A stretch of DNA of 64,000 nucleotides from contig JADKIL010000008.1 in assembly GCA_016721315.1 (NCBI GenBank), positions 1 to 64,000 of the forward strand, read 5' to 3'. Position 1 is the first letter of the stretch. Each line of letters opens with the position of its first letter. The position numbers and the translations under genes are program-made. This DNA comes from Candidatus Villigracilis vicinus (GTDB lineage Bacteria > Chloroflexota > Anaerolineae > Anaerolineales > Villigracilaceae). Below, piece after piece: positions 16,620-25,336 of this stretch. The notes beneath the pieces are model-generated. The model saw only the letters and a list, made by a program, of their open reading frames with translations. It did no database searches and was not told the origin of the DNA.

Positions 16620-19070
16620 TTACTGTCCTGTGGCGCCACCATATAAGCGGCGGTAGACAGTGAAAATTTCATAGATGTTGCGGATATAGTTCCGAGTCTC
16701 TTCGAAACGCACACTTTCCAGGAAGAGGTCTGGGTCATCGCCGGAGAGTTCCTTCCATGAAACTGCGTTGCCGGGTCCGCCATTGTAGGCGGCGAGTGTG
16801 GCATATAGATCGCCATTGAGCAGGGTGCGATTTCTGGCAAGATAGTGCGTCCCGAAGAGCACGCTGACATAGGGTCGGTACAGGTCTTCTTCGGTGTAGT
16901 TGATTGGTTTGCCGAGTTCCGAAGCGATCTGTGCTCCGGTGGGAGCGATGATCTGCATTAATCCATGTGCGCCTGCGCTTGAGCGTACAAAACCTTCGAA
17001 AAGACTTTCCTGGCGGATGACACTGTAAACAAATAAGGGGTCAAACCCTTCTGCTTGAGCGGCGGGGGTGATCAAGTCGGAATAATACAAGCCGTAACGA
17101 ATGTGACTGAAGTATGCTGGTGCCATCATTGATTCGGTATGTTCATCCAGCCCGGCGATACTCAAGACCTGACGGGCGGCGAAGATGGCAGTGCGATACA
17201 TGCCCAACTCAACCAGATAATTTGCCAATCGGTAACTGCCAACTGCATCCTTGTTCGTTTCCAACTCTATGCGCAAGTCTTCGAATTCAAGGCGGGCTTC
17301 ATCCAACATGCCCATTTCCCAGTATTCTTTCCCGCGGATGATGCGGGCATCAAGTGCTAAAGGACCGAGGTTGCTTAGATCTATTTCGTTGGAAAGGTTG
17401 AATGTCAGTCGCATCCAAGTGTCGGCGTCGGTGCGTTCTTTGAGGATATCCACCTGGTAATTTGCCGATGAACTGGATGCGAATGCCGCTCGCTCTTGCA
17501 AAAGATCGCGCGCACGTTCGCTGTAATACCCACCTGGGTTGATGTTCTGTCCTTCGCGCCATGCATCTGTTGCGGCATTGCCATCGCCCAGTTTTTGATA
17601 TGCCTTTCCGATCCAAAGCAGAGCCCGGGACTTGTCCTCTTCTGAAATAGACATGGCGAGGCTGCGTTTGAAGGCGTCCAGCGCGGCTTGCGAATTCTCG
17701 CGGCGATATTCCACAATGCCCATTAAAAATGAAGCATAAGAGGATTGTTGCGACCCCGGATACTCCAAGGTAACTCGCGACCAGGCTTCAATGGCTTTAT
17801 CGTATTGCGCATCTCGTTCGTAGATACGGGCTGCACTCATCAGGTAATCTGCCGCTTGAGAAGAGGTTGGCGCCAAATTGACAAATTCCAACAGGGTTTC
17901 GGCGCCTTTGGTGTAATTCCCTTGTTGTGCCCATTCGATGAATGCCTTTTCACCCCAGGCATCTGTCCAGAGCGGGTGTGCAGAATAGTTTGAGATGAAA
18001 GTGCCGTAATCGACCAGTGCTTCGTCATAAAGTGCCATGTTGTTTTTTGAAAGCGCGCGATAGTAATATGCAGTGCCGTCATTTTCTGCTGGATTGCTTT
18101 GTAGATACCGGTCAAATGCAGAGATGGCGACAGCATATTGTCCGGCAAAGAAATCCACAAGTCCGCGATCCAGCTCATTTACTGTTCCGCCCGCATCAAG
18201 CAGGGCGACCAGGCTGAGATAGGAATAATACGAAAGCGGATAGTTCTCCACGGCAAAGCGGAAGCGTTCGATCGCCTCGGCATTTTGACCTTGCGCCAGA
18301 TTCGTCAGCCCAGCTTCGTACAACGCCTGAGCTTTGGTGTAATCGCTTGTGGTGCGTCCGATAATGCCGTCGTAAAGTTCCAGTGCGGTTTCGTAATTAC
18401 CAAGTTGAGTTTGGGTGGATGCGACTTTCAGATCCAGCGTGGTGTCGTCACTTAGAGAATCGGCGGTGATGGCTGTGCTGTAGGAGGCAAGTGCGCCTGG
18501 GTAATCTCTGGCGTTGAAAAGAGCGTCGCCACGTAATTCCTGCACGTAGGCATCCAATACGCCGGGACGCAGAACAAGATAAGTTTGCCAAGAGTCGGCG
18601 GCGGCAGGATAATTTTCCAGTTTGTAGTTGACGAATCCCTGCAAGAAATATGCCAACGGGAGTTGCGGCGACTGGGAATATTCTGTAATGATGACTTGCA
18701 GGGCGGTAAGAGTCTCGTTATAGCGACCTTGCGCATAGTAAATTCGTGCTTCACCCCATTTTGCGGATGCACGGACCAATGGGTCTGGAGAGTCCTGCAA
18801 GGCGATCTGATAATGCAAGAGTGCCGTATCATAATCGCCGTTAAAGAATGCCTTCTCACCTTCGCTAACTCTGGCAACGGGTTGAGGTGTGGGTGTGATG
18901 GTGGGAGTGAAGGTCGCTTCAGGAGTGGTGGTGATGCTGGGGGTGACCGTCCAGCCGGGGGGGATGGCAGGGAAATTTTCAAGTACAGAACAAGCTGTGA
19001 GGGAAGCGATCAGCCAAAGTTCAAGAAGTAGGCGCAGCCCTGTGCGTATTGTGGTGCGGTGCTTTTTCAT
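16620..19070 (-). CDS. slt: Soluble lytic transglycosylase lipoprotein with TPR repeats
   Basis: An 816-residue lipoprotein: signal and lipobox ASLTAC near residue 27, a Thr/Pro linker, then more than a dozen TPR-like helical repeats over about 70-660 (for example YDTALLHYQIALQDSPDP, YDKAIEAWSRVTLEYPGS). A C-terminal SLT domain follows, with the catalytic glutamate Glu688 in RQESLF, the AGAHGLMQI loop, and AAYNGGPGNA. It cleaves peptidoglycan glycan strands on the outer face. The ATG at 19070 is chosen because the lipoprotein signal begins there and a TATAAA box ends six bases upstream, so the transcript appears leaderless; an in-frame start 27 codons earlier would spoil the signal peptide. 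Confidence 0.9.
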   Translation of the reverse strand: MKKHRTTIRTGLRLLLELWLIASLTACSVLENFPAIPPGWTVTPSITTTPEATFTPTITPTPQPVARVSEGEKAFFNGDYDTALLHYQIALQDSPDPLVRASAKWGEARIYYAQGRYNETLTALQVIITEYSQSPQLPLAYFLQGFVNYKLENYPAAADSWQTYLVLRPGVLDAYVQELRGDALFNARDYPGALASYSTAITADSLSDDTTLDLKVASTQTQLGNYETALELYDGIIGRTTSDYTKAQALYEAGLTNLAQGQNAEAIERFRFAVENYPLSYYSYLSLVALLDAGGTVNELDRGLVDFFAGQYAVAISAFDRYLQSNPAENDGTAYYYRALSKNNMALYDEALVDYGTFISNYSAHPLWTDAWGEKAFIEWAQQGNYTKGAETLLEFVNLAPTSSQAADYLMSAARIYERDAQYDKAIEAWSRVTLEYPGSQQSSYASFLMGIVEYRRENSQAALDAFKRSLAMSISEEDKSRALLWIGKAYQKLGDGNAATDAWREGQNINPGGYYSERARDLLQERAAFASSSSANYQVDILKERTDADTWMRLTFNLSNEIDLSNLGPLALDARIIRGKEYWEMGMLDEARLEFEDLRIELETNKDAVGSYRLANYLVELGMYRTAIFAARQVLSIAGLDEHTESMMAPAYFSHIRYGLYYSDLITPAAQAEGFDPLFVYSVIRQESLFEGFVRSSAGAHGLMQIIAPTGAQIASELGKPINYTEEDLYRPYVSVLFGTHYLARNRTLLNGDLYATLAAYNGGPGNAVSWKELSGDDPDLFLESVRFEETRNYIRNIYEIFTVYRRLYGGATGQ

Positions 19071-19076
19071 CCCGTT

Positions 19077-19082
19077 TTTATA
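19077..19082 (-). promoter_or_regulatory. TATAAA -10 box six bases before the slt ATG
   Basis: On the minus strand TATAAA is followed by AACGGG and then the ATG. The spacing predicts transcription starting at the start codon itself. Confidence 0.45.
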
Positions 19083-19195
19083 CTGGTAAAGAGGAAGTGC
19101 GTCAAGCGGGGTAATCCGTGGGTAAATGTTGTATTCAAGCTGGGCTTGCACTATAATTTCATCTGCAATTTATCTTAATAACCTCAAGGAGAAAT

Positions 19196-20347
19196 ATGAA
19201 CACACATCACAAAATCCATCGTTCGTTTCGGTTGATTTTGTCGAGCGTGCTGTTGATCGTTGTGACAGCCTGCGCCGCGGGGGCAGAACCCGCCTCGACT
19301 GACGAGTTGGTCACATCCAGTGGTTTTGTTTGCCCGGAGCCCAACCCGCGCGTGGAATTCGATAGTGACAAGGTTAATATTTTTACATGGACGGAATATG
19401 TACCTGAAGACATCTTTGATTGCTTTGGTTTGGTCTACGGTGTGACGGTGAATGTGGATTATTTCTCTTCCAACGAAGAACTGTATTCCAAGGTTTCGCT
19501 GGGGGAAGATGTCAACCCGTATGATGTGATCCACCCCAGTGATTACATGATCGGCGTGCTTATCCGCGAAGAATTGTTGACCGAGCTTGACCCTGCCCAA
19601 TTGCCAAATATGGCGAACCTTGATTCTGGTCTGACCGCTGCGTACGGCGAATCGACCAAATTTATCGTGCCGTATCAAATGGGTACTCAGGCGATCATCT
19701 ACAATACTGAAACGGTGAAAACTCCGCCAACTTCCTGGGCGGATCTGTGGAGCCCGGAATATGAAGGTCGCATTGTCGCAGTGGATGACAGCCGTGTGAT
19801 CATTGGTGCGGCGTTGCTCACCCTTGGATACGATGTGAATGACACCGACCCGGATCATCTGGAAGAAGCCAAACAAAAACTCCTTGAGCTTATGCCAAAC
19901 ATTCGCGTATTCGATAGTGACAGCCCGAAGACCCCGCTGGTTGCGGGCGACGTGGATTTAGGGATTGTCTGGAATGGTGAAGCATTTTTGACCCAAACCG
20001 AAGACCCACGTTTCGAATACGTCTTCCCGAAGGAAGGGTCGATTATCTTCTATGATGGTATGGCGGTCCCAACCACTGCCCCTCATCCGGATGCCGCCTA
20101 TGCCTGGCTCAATTATCTGCTGCAAGGGGATACCAATTGGCTGACCCTGGTGGATTATCCATATACCAACCCGAACAAAGCGGCATTGGAATATGCCAAG
20201 GCAAACCAGCCAGAAGTTTACGAAGCCTACTCTTCTTCGCCGATCACCAATACCTCGGCGGAAGAGTTTGCAAGAGGGCATGAAGTCATCGACCTTGGCG
20301 AAGCCTTGCTTTTGTATGACGAGCTTTGGACGGAGATCAAGCAGTAA
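19196..20347 (+). CDS. PotD-like ABC transporter substrate-binding lipoprotein (spermidine/putrescine family)
   Basis: A 383-residue lipoprotein: signal peptide with lipobox VTAC near residue 24, then a periplasmic-binding-protein fold. It shows INIFTWTEY-like VNIFTWTEYVPED, VDYFSSNEELYSKV, DVIHPSDYMIG, VPYQMGTQAIIYN and a late GMAVPTTAPHPDAAYAWLNYLL, all typical of the PotD/PotF family. It should deliver a polyamine or similar cation to an ABC importer. No permease or ATPase gene lies nearby on either side, so it is an orphan here. AAGGAG precedes ATG 19196, and TATAAT-type sequence lies at 19149-19154. Confidence 0.85.
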   Translation: MNTHHKIHRSFRLILSSVLLIVVTACAAGAEPASTDELVTSSGFVCPEPNPRVEFDSDKVNIFTWTEYVPEDIFDCFGLVYGVTVNVDYFSSNEELYSKVSLGEDVNPYDVIHPSDYMIGVLIREELLTELDPAQLPNMANLDSGLTAAYGESTKFIVPYQMGTQAIIYNTETVKTPPTSWADLWSPEYEGRIVAVDDSRVIIGAALLTLGYDVNDTDPDHLEEAKQKLLELMPNIRVFDSDSPKTPLVAGDVDLGIVWNGEAFLTQTEDPRFEYVFPKEGSIIFYDGMAVPTTAPHPDAAYAWLNYLLQGDTNWLTLVDYPYTNPNKAALEYAKANQPEVYEAYSSSPITNTSAEEFARGHEVIDLGEALLLYDELWTEIKQ

Positions 20348-20399
20348 AATAAGCCGAAATTGAGTAGATTTATGGGCGTTTATTTGCAAGGTCAAAAAC

Positions 20400-20428
20400 T
20401 TTACATTCATAAAACCCCGTGATAAACT
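20400..20428 (+). promoter_or_regulatory. Predicted promoter of the adoK-ahcY operon
   Basis: TTTACA (20400-20405) and TAAACT (20423-20428) are 17 bases apart. Transcription would start near 20435, giving a leader of about 60 bases that contains the hairpin at 20449-20474. Confidence 0.5.
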
Positions 20429-20448
20429 CTTGCTCGTTCGATCATTTC

Positions 20449-20474
20449 ATGGCGCACTCAATGGAGTGCGCCAT
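20449..20474 (+). promoter_or_regulatory. Leader hairpin before adoK
   Basis: ATGGCGCACTC and GAGTGCGCCAT form an 11-bp perfect stem with a four-base loop, 21 bases before ATG 20496. No T run follows, so it is not a simple terminator. It could stabilise the mRNA or be part of a control element. It does not show the known SAH riboswitch consensus. Confidence 0.4.
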
Positions 20475-20495
20475 TTACTGCGAGAAGGAAACAAC

Positions 20496-21452
20496 ATGGA
20501 TATACTCTTAACCGGCTCTGTTGCTTATGACTATCTAATGACCTTTCCCGGTCATTTCAAAGAACAGATCCTCCCCGAACGCTTGGAGTCGATCAGCCTT
20601 TCATTTTTGGTGGACTCGATGTCCAAGCAGCGCGGTGGTATTGCGCCAAATATTGCCTACACCATGGCGTTACTTGGTCAGAAACCGCGAGTGATGGCGA
20701 CTGTGGGCGAAGACTTTGGAGATTACCGCGCCTGGCTTGATTCTAAAGGAGTGGATACGAATCTGATGAAGGTCGTTCCGGGTGTGTTCACCGCTTCGTT
20801 CTTTGCTACGACGGATCATGCCTCTGCCCAGATCGCCTCGTTTTACCCGGGAGCCATGGGGTATTCTGCGACCCAGTCTCTCAAGGAATTGGACAAGAAA
20901 CCCGATCTCGTCATCGTTTCTCCCAGTTCGCCGGATGCGATGATGAAGTTCCCCGCAGAAGCCCGTGATTTGGGCATTCCATATCTGTATGATCCAAGCC
21001 AGCAGGTACTGCGCCTTGAGGGTGCAGAACTTGCCCGTGATATGGAAGGCGCCTATTTCCTTTTCTGTAATGATTATGAGTTCGGTTTGATCTCAAAGAA
21101 AACCGGCTGGAGCCTCGATCAGATCTTGAACCATGTCAAAGTGCTGGTGATTACGCGCGGTAAAGACGGTGCTGACCTGTACTCTGACGGCACCTCCGTT
21201 CACATCCCGACTGTGCCTGAAGATGAAGTGGTTGACCCAACCGGTGTTGGTGATGCTTTCCGCGGCGGATTCCTTGCAGGTTACTCCCACGGCTTCGATT
21301 GGAAGTTATGCGGCGAGATCGGCTCGCTCTCTGCAGTATACTGCCTTGAGCAGCGAGGCACCCAAAACCATACCTATACCCGTGAAGACTTCGTTCAGCG
21401 TTTCCGCAAGCATTTCGATGACGGCGGCAGGCTGGATGTATTGTTGAAATAG
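20496..21452 (+). CDS. adoK: Adenosine kinase (PfkB family, Mycobacterium Rv2202c-like)
   Basis: A 318-residue PfkB-family kinase. The N-terminus GSVAYDYLMTFPG, SLSFLVDSMSKQRGG and QIASFYPGAM closely follow the actinobacterial adenosine kinase AdoK. The ATP/anion-hole motif DPTGVGDAFRGGF carries the catalytic base Asp253. It phosphorylates adenosine to AMP. The start at 20496 is set by AGAAGGA upstream; an in-frame ATG 22 codons earlier lies in the leader hairpin region. The next gene, ahcY, makes adenosine from S-adenosylhomocysteine, so the pair pulls that equilibrium reaction forward. Confidence 0.85.
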   Translation: MDILLTGSVAYDYLMTFPGHFKEQILPERLESISLSFLVDSMSKQRGGIAPNIAYTMALLGQKPRVMATVGEDFGDYRAWLDSKGVDTNLMKVVPGVFTASFFATTDHASAQIASFYPGAMGYSATQSLKELDKKPDLVIVSPSSPDAMMKFPAEARDLGIPYLYDPSQQVLRLEGAELARDMEGAYFLFCNDYEFGLISKKTGWSLDQILNHVKVLVITRGKDGADLYSDGTSVHIPTVPEDEVVDPTGVGDAFRGGFLAGYSHGFDWKLCGEIGSLSAVYCLEQRGTQNHTYTREDFVQRFRKHFDDGGRLDVLLK

Positions 21453-21540
21453 TAATTTCGTAAATTGGTGAATTGGTTGATCGGTCCAATTTACTAATTT
21501 CCTAAATAGCCGATCTAGGAAAAAAAATAAGGAGTATTAA
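21453..21540 (+). other. adoK-ahcY spacer with a short inverted repeat
   Basis: GTAAATTGG (21460-21468) and CCAATTTAC (21486-21494) pair perfectly around a 17-base loop. AAGGAG precedes ahcY. The hairpin may set the expression ratio of the two genes; the codon choice of ahcY is more biased than that of adoK. Confidence 0.4.
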
Positions 21541-22872
21541 ATGAGTAATTACGATATTAAAGATATTGAACTCGCCGAAGGTGGACGCCGTCGCATTGAT
21601 TGGGCGGAACGTGAAATGCCCGTTCTGCGCTCGATCCGTGAGCGCTTCAAGAAAGAAAAGCCTCTCAAGGGCATGCGCTTGTCCTGCTGTTTGCACGTCA
21701 CCACTGAGACCGCCAACCTGATGATCACATTGCAGGAAGGCGGCGCGGATATCGTTCTGACCGCATCAAACCCGCTTTCGACCCAGGATGATGTTGCCGC
21801 CGCATTGGTGAACAATTACGAAATTCCCGTCTTCGCCATCAAGGGCGAGGACAAGGTCACCTACTTCAAGCACATCCGCGCCGCATTGGAGCATATGCCC
21901 CATATGACTCAGGACGATGGCGCCGATCTCGTTTCCTCCCTGTTCTTCATTGAAATGGGACGTTTCGAAAAGCTTGAACCCTCTCTCGCTTCCTGGGCAC
22001 AAAGCCTGACCGAAGCAGAGCGCAAGCAGATGCTCAAGAACGTTGTTGGCGGCACCGAAGAGACCACCACGGGCGTTATCCGCCTCAAAGCGATGGAAGC
22101 TGACAAAGTGCTCAAGTTCCCGGTCATTGCCGTGAACGATGCACTTACCAAGCACATGTTCGATAACCGCTATGGTACCGGTCAGTCCACCATTGACGGT
22201 ATCATCCGCGCGACCAATGTGCTTCTTGCTGGCAAGAACTTTGTTGTGGCTGGCTACGGCTGGTGTGGACGTGGTCTGGCCTCCCGCGCACGCGGCATGG
22301 GCGCTCAGGTCATTGTGACCGAGATCGACCCGATGAAGGCGCTTGAAGCGGTGATGGACGGTTATCAGGTCATGCCGATGGTTGAAGCCGCCAAGGTCGG
22401 CGATATTTTCTGCACCGTCACCGGCGACTTGAACGTGCTCGACAAGCATCACTTCGAAGTGATGAAGGATGGCGCCCTGGTTGCCAATTCCGGTCACTTC
22501 AATGTTGAGATCAACATTCCGTCTCTGGCAGCCATGAGCGTTGGCGAACCCAACCTCGTCCGCCCGTTCGTTGATCAGTACACCACCAAGGACGGTCGCA
22601 AGATCAACATCCTCGGCGAAGGTCGCCTGATCAACCTTGCTTCGGCTGAAGGTCACCCCGCTTCTGTAATGGATATGTCTTTCGCGAACCAGGCTCTCTC
22701 TGCCGAATACATGGCGAAGAACGCTGATAAACTCGAGAAGAAAGTCTACTCCGTGCCGACCGAGATCGACAACGAGATCGCCCGCCTCAAGCTCGAAGCG
22801 ATGGGCATCAAGATCGACATCCTTACCCCCGAACAGCATCACTACCTCAACTCTTGGGAAGAAGGAACCTAG
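21541..22872 (+). CDS. ahcY: S-adenosylhomocysteine hydrolase
   Basis: A 443-residue adenosylhomocysteinase, NAD-dependent, splitting S-adenosylhomocysteine into adenosine and homocysteine. Signatures include CCLHVTTETANL and SNPLSTQDDVAAAL, the TTTGVIRL substrate region, NDALTKHMFDNRYGTGQS, the NAD loop VAGYGWCGRG, and the C-terminal HPASVMDMSFANQAL. It follows adoK, forming a SAM-cycle recycling pair. The gene uses strongly biased, C-rich codons, as expected for high expression. A good AAGGAG box precedes the ATG. Confidence 0.95.
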   Translation: MSNYDIKDIELAEGGRRRIDWAEREMPVLRSIRERFKKEKPLKGMRLSCCLHVTTETANLMITLQEGGADIVLTASNPLSTQDDVAAALVNNYEIPVFAIKGEDKVTYFKHIRAALEHMPHMTQDDGADLVSSLFFIEMGRFEKLEPSLASWAQSLTEAERKQMLKNVVGGTEETTTGVIRLKAMEADKVLKFPVIAVNDALTKHMFDNRYGTGQSTIDGIIRATNVLLAGKNFVVAGYGWCGRGLASRARGMGAQVIVTEIDPMKALEAVMDGYQVMPMVEAAKVGDIFCTVTGDLNVLDKHHFEVMKDGALVANSGHFNVEINIPSLAAMSVGEPNLVRPFVDQYTTKDGRKINILGEGRLINLASAEGHPASVMDMSFANQALSAEYMAKNADKLEKKVYSVPTEIDNEIARLKLEAMGIKIDILTPEQHHYLNSWEEGT

Positions 22873-22908
22873 TTCGATTTTAGATTGATGATTTTTGGAT
22901 TGTTGATT

Positions 22909-22939
22909 AAACCCTGCGAAACATTTGCAGGGTTTTTTT
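22909..22939. terminator. Bidirectional terminator after ahcY
   Basis: AAACCCTGC and GCAGGGTTT around a nine-base loop, with T7 on the plus side. It lies between convergent genes. Confidence 0.8.
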
Positions 22940-23501
22940 ATTTATCCAGAATTCCGTTATGTATCAGGGTTTCGAGGTAAACTGCCTGCTTTTTTCCGAC
23001 CAACCTTGAAAGGCGCGGCGCTTCGAAAATCAATTGCCTGATTTTTCTGAGCGGATAAACCAAACATTCCTTTTCTTCTTTCAGGTCTTCGAATACCACC
23101 AAACAAACCCACGCATCGGGCATGTCCAAAATAGGATCTCGCCGTTCGGGTGAGTCTTGGAACGTCCACGAGAGACCGTAGCGCTTCGCGGCAGACCGCC
23201 TTTGGGTCTTGACCGCCACTTCGAGATCGTTGACTCTCAGATCTGCTGCCCAGGATTTGCGCCTCGCCTCATACACGCCGTAGTCTGGTCCATCGACCCG
23301 GCAGTTCCTTCCCTCGAACAGAATCCGCACTGCCTCCTCGCCGAGTTTGGAGATGAAGTGATCGTCGCGAATCTTTTCTTTTACAGATTGATTACTATCT
23401 TTGTAGTTGACTGTAGTTATTACATGCTCGGCAAATGTAGATGCCCGCTCCTGTGCTTTCTCTGGAATGCGAATGATTTGCGGTGACTGAAATGTAGACA
23501 T
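22938..23501 (-). CDS. Uncharacterised protein with a degenerate PD-(D/E)XK-like region
   Basis: A 187-residue cytoplasmic protein I cannot assign. ATG 23501 is preferred; a TTG six codons earlier is possible, and TATAAT ends nine bases before the ATG. The middle part (LGEEAVRILFEG, then GPDYGVYEARRKSWAADLRV and LEVAVKTQRR) has the rhythm of a restriction-endonuclease-like core in which an Asp strand is followed by a strand ending in Lys-Thr-Gln. The position where Glu is expected (two before the Lys) is Ala, so catalysis is doubtful. It is flanked by terminators on both sides and stands alone. Confidence 0.5.
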   Translation of the reverse strand: MSTFQSPQIIRIPEKAQERASTFAEHVITTVNYKDSNQSVKEKIRDDHFISKLGEEAVRILFEGRNCRVDGPDYGVYEARRKSWAADLRVNDLEVAVKTQRRSAAKRYGLSWTFQDSPERRDPILDMPDAWVCLVVFEDLKEEKECLVYPLRKIRQLIFEAPRLSRLVGKKQAVYLETLIHNGILDK

Positions 23502-23522
23502 GATGAATTTATTATACAAAAT

Positions 23523-23558
23523 AAAAAGTCTTGCGGAGAATTCTCCACAAGACTTTTT
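23523..23558 (-). terminator. Terminator after the SH3b lipoprotein gene
   Basis: Arms AAAAAGTCTTG and CAAGACTTTTT surround an inner GGAGAATTCTCC palindrome. It can act on the minus-strand transcript from 24399, and lies just before the next minus-strand start. Confidence 0.75.
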
Positions 23559-23577
23559 GAAACGTTAATTCAATTGT

Positions 23578-24399
23578 TTATGGGCAGGTAAAGGTCACAT
23601 CCTTGACGGCTGCTTTGCCGACACCGTTGAATGCTTCCACGCCCCATTTCTGCGGAGACCCAGCTGCGAATGGCAATAACGGGAGTGGGTAACTGGTGGA
23701 GTTTGCTGGTATTGCGGCAAAGAAACCACCATTAAAGTAGATATTGAACCCATCCTCATTATTTGACTTGTCCTCCCAGGTTAATGTGCCTCCAAATTGA
23801 TAAAGTGGCGGTAAAAGAGGTACACAAATCTTCGTAACAGCGACATTATTAACTGCAGTTGGTGCAGAGGGTGGCGAGGTGGGTGTTAATGTCACCGTTG
23901 GTGTAAATGTAAGTGTTGGTGACGGTGTCGGTGTGGGCGGAACCGGGTATTCTGCAAGGTTGGAGGTATTCCCAGTTACGGTGGCGTACTGCCCCCACAA
24001 CCAGCAGGTGCCAGATCCATTGACGCGTTTGATAACCCAATAATTGGGCACGCCTGAATTTTTGCCAACCACTTCCGCGGTTTGACCAATGAGAAGAGCG
24101 TCGATCAGGTCATATTGCACGCCGGGTCCGATACGGCAGTTCGTGTTGGTGGTCACAGACACCTGCGGTACAGACGGGGTCGCACTGGGTCCGGGTGTGC
24201 CAGTGAATTCAGGAGTGACTGTATTCTGTGGGGCAGCAGCAGAGTTACCTTGTCCGCTGGCGAGAGCAGTAATGGTCAACGCCAGGGCGGCGGGATCTGC
24301 CTCCTCGGTTTCAGATGGCTCACTGCTGGGCAAATTGCATGCCGAAAGTGCAATGATGATAAAAACAGAAATCACTAAAATGGATGTTCTTCGTTTCAT
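23578..24399 (-). CDS. SH3b-domain lipoprotein
   Basis: A 273-residue lipoprotein: signal peptide with lipobox ALSAC at about residue 20, an acidic/Pro linker, and an SH3b-type domain near 85-145 (NCRIGPGVQYDLIDALLIG, then CWLWGQYATV). A linker of alternating Pro and Thr follows, and a C-terminal FN3-like domain (LTWEDKSNNEDGFNIYFNGG). Such proteins sit on the outer face of the membrane and may bind wall polymer or protein. A second, smaller SH3b lipoprotein of the same style is at 32919. AAGGAG precedes the ATG. Confidence 0.8.
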   Translation of the reverse strand: MKRRTSILVISVFIIIALSACNLPSSEPSETEEADPAALALTITALASGQGNSAAAPQNTVTPEFTGTPGPSATPSVPQVSVTTNTNCRIGPGVQYDLIDALLIGQTAEVVGKNSGVPNYWVIKRVNGSGTCWLWGQYATVTGNTSNLAEYPVPPTPTPSPTLTFTPTVTLTPTSPPSAPTAVNNVAVTKICVPLLPPLYQFGGTLTWEDKSNNEDGFNIYFNGGFFAAIPANSTSYPLPLLPFAAGSPQKWGVEAFNGVGKAAVKDVTFTCP

Positions 24400-24499
24400 G
24401 GTCTCTCTCCTTTGACGGACTTATTATTACATATTTTTAAGGGGCTTCAATGCGAATTCCATGTCAATAGTACTAACGTCTTTTTTATGAAGGGTTATT

Positions 24500-25336
24500 T
24501 TACGAATTCCTTTCGCTCAAACGTTTCCACTCGGCAATGGATAATGTCTCTGCCCGGCGCATAGGGTCGATCTCAGCCAGATGTAGAAGGGTTTCGGCTT
24601 CCTGTGTCTTGATGTGCAAGCCGGACGCGAGTGAGTTTCTGAGCATTTTTCGCTTTTGGCTAAAACCGGCTTTGATGAGTTTGAAGAACTTATCCAGCAA
24701 ATCAGCAGGGATGAGTGGCTCCTCGAAAATGTCAATACGGAGAACGGCAGAGTCTACGTTAGGGATGGGGTGAAACGCTCCGGCGGGAATTTTTGCCTCG
24801 ATGCGCGGCGCTCCGTAGACTTGTACGCTCAATGCCAGCAGGCTTAAGTCGCCGGGAGCGGCACAAATGCGTTCTGCCACTTCTTTTTGGATGGTGAGCA
24901 CAATGCGGCGTGGCTTGGGAGTGCTTTCGAGCAGGTGTCGAATAATGGCAGATGTAATATTGTATGGGATGTTTGCGGCAACGATGTAGCCGGGTTGATC
25001 CACCAGGTCTGCAATTTGCAACTCTAAAATATCACCTTGGACGACGCGCACGTTTGGATGCGGCGTAAGAATGGCTTTGAGTGGAGTGAGCAGGTCCGGG
25101 TCGAGCTCGACCGCTGTGACCTGACGGGCAGAGACAGCCAAATAGCGGGTGAGGCTGCCAAGACCGGGACCAATTTCCAGTACGCAGTCATCTTTCTGGA
25201 TCTCTGCGGCGTTGGCTATTTTTTCAAGGGCGAAGTGATCTTGCAAAAAATTTTGCCCGAGGCTTTTATCGGCACGTAATCCGTAGCGCTTGAGAACGGC
25301 AGCGGCATTGAGGGGTGGGATCGAAGAATAGTTCAT
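24500..25336 (-). CDS. ksgA: 16S rRNA adenine dimethyltransferase KsgA
   Basis: A 278-residue RsmA/KsgA enzyme that dimethylates two adjacent adenines near the 3' end of 16S rRNA. Motifs: SLGQNFLQD at the N-terminus, SAM loop LEIGPGLGSLT, acidic VELDPDL, QGDILE and catalytic NIPYNIT, with the C-terminal helical domain complete. Its ATG overlaps the stop of the upstream LCP gene (ATGA), so both are translated together. Confidence 0.95.
   Translation of the reverse strand: MNYSSIPPLNAAAVLKRYGLRADKSLGQNFLQDHFALEKIANAAEIQKDDCVLEIGPGLGSLTRYLAVSARQVTAVELDPDLLTPLKAILTPHPNVRVVQGDILELQIADLVDQPGYIVAANIPYNITSAIIRHLLESTPKPRRIVLTIQKEVAERICAAPGDLSLLALSVQVYGAPRIEAKIPAGAFHPIPNVDSAVLRIDIFEEPLIPADLLDKFFKLIKAGFSQKRKMLRNSLASGLHIKTQEAETLLHLAEIDPMRRAETLSIAEWKRLSERNS

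Noticed and set aside
20430..20495. SAH or SAM riboswitch in front of adoK-ahcY
   Set aside because: Only one hairpin is visible and the conserved bases of the known classes are not found.
21766..22842. Long open frame antisense to ahcY
   Set aside because: It mirrors the biased codon use of ahcY, has no recognisable domain, and ahcY itself is certain.
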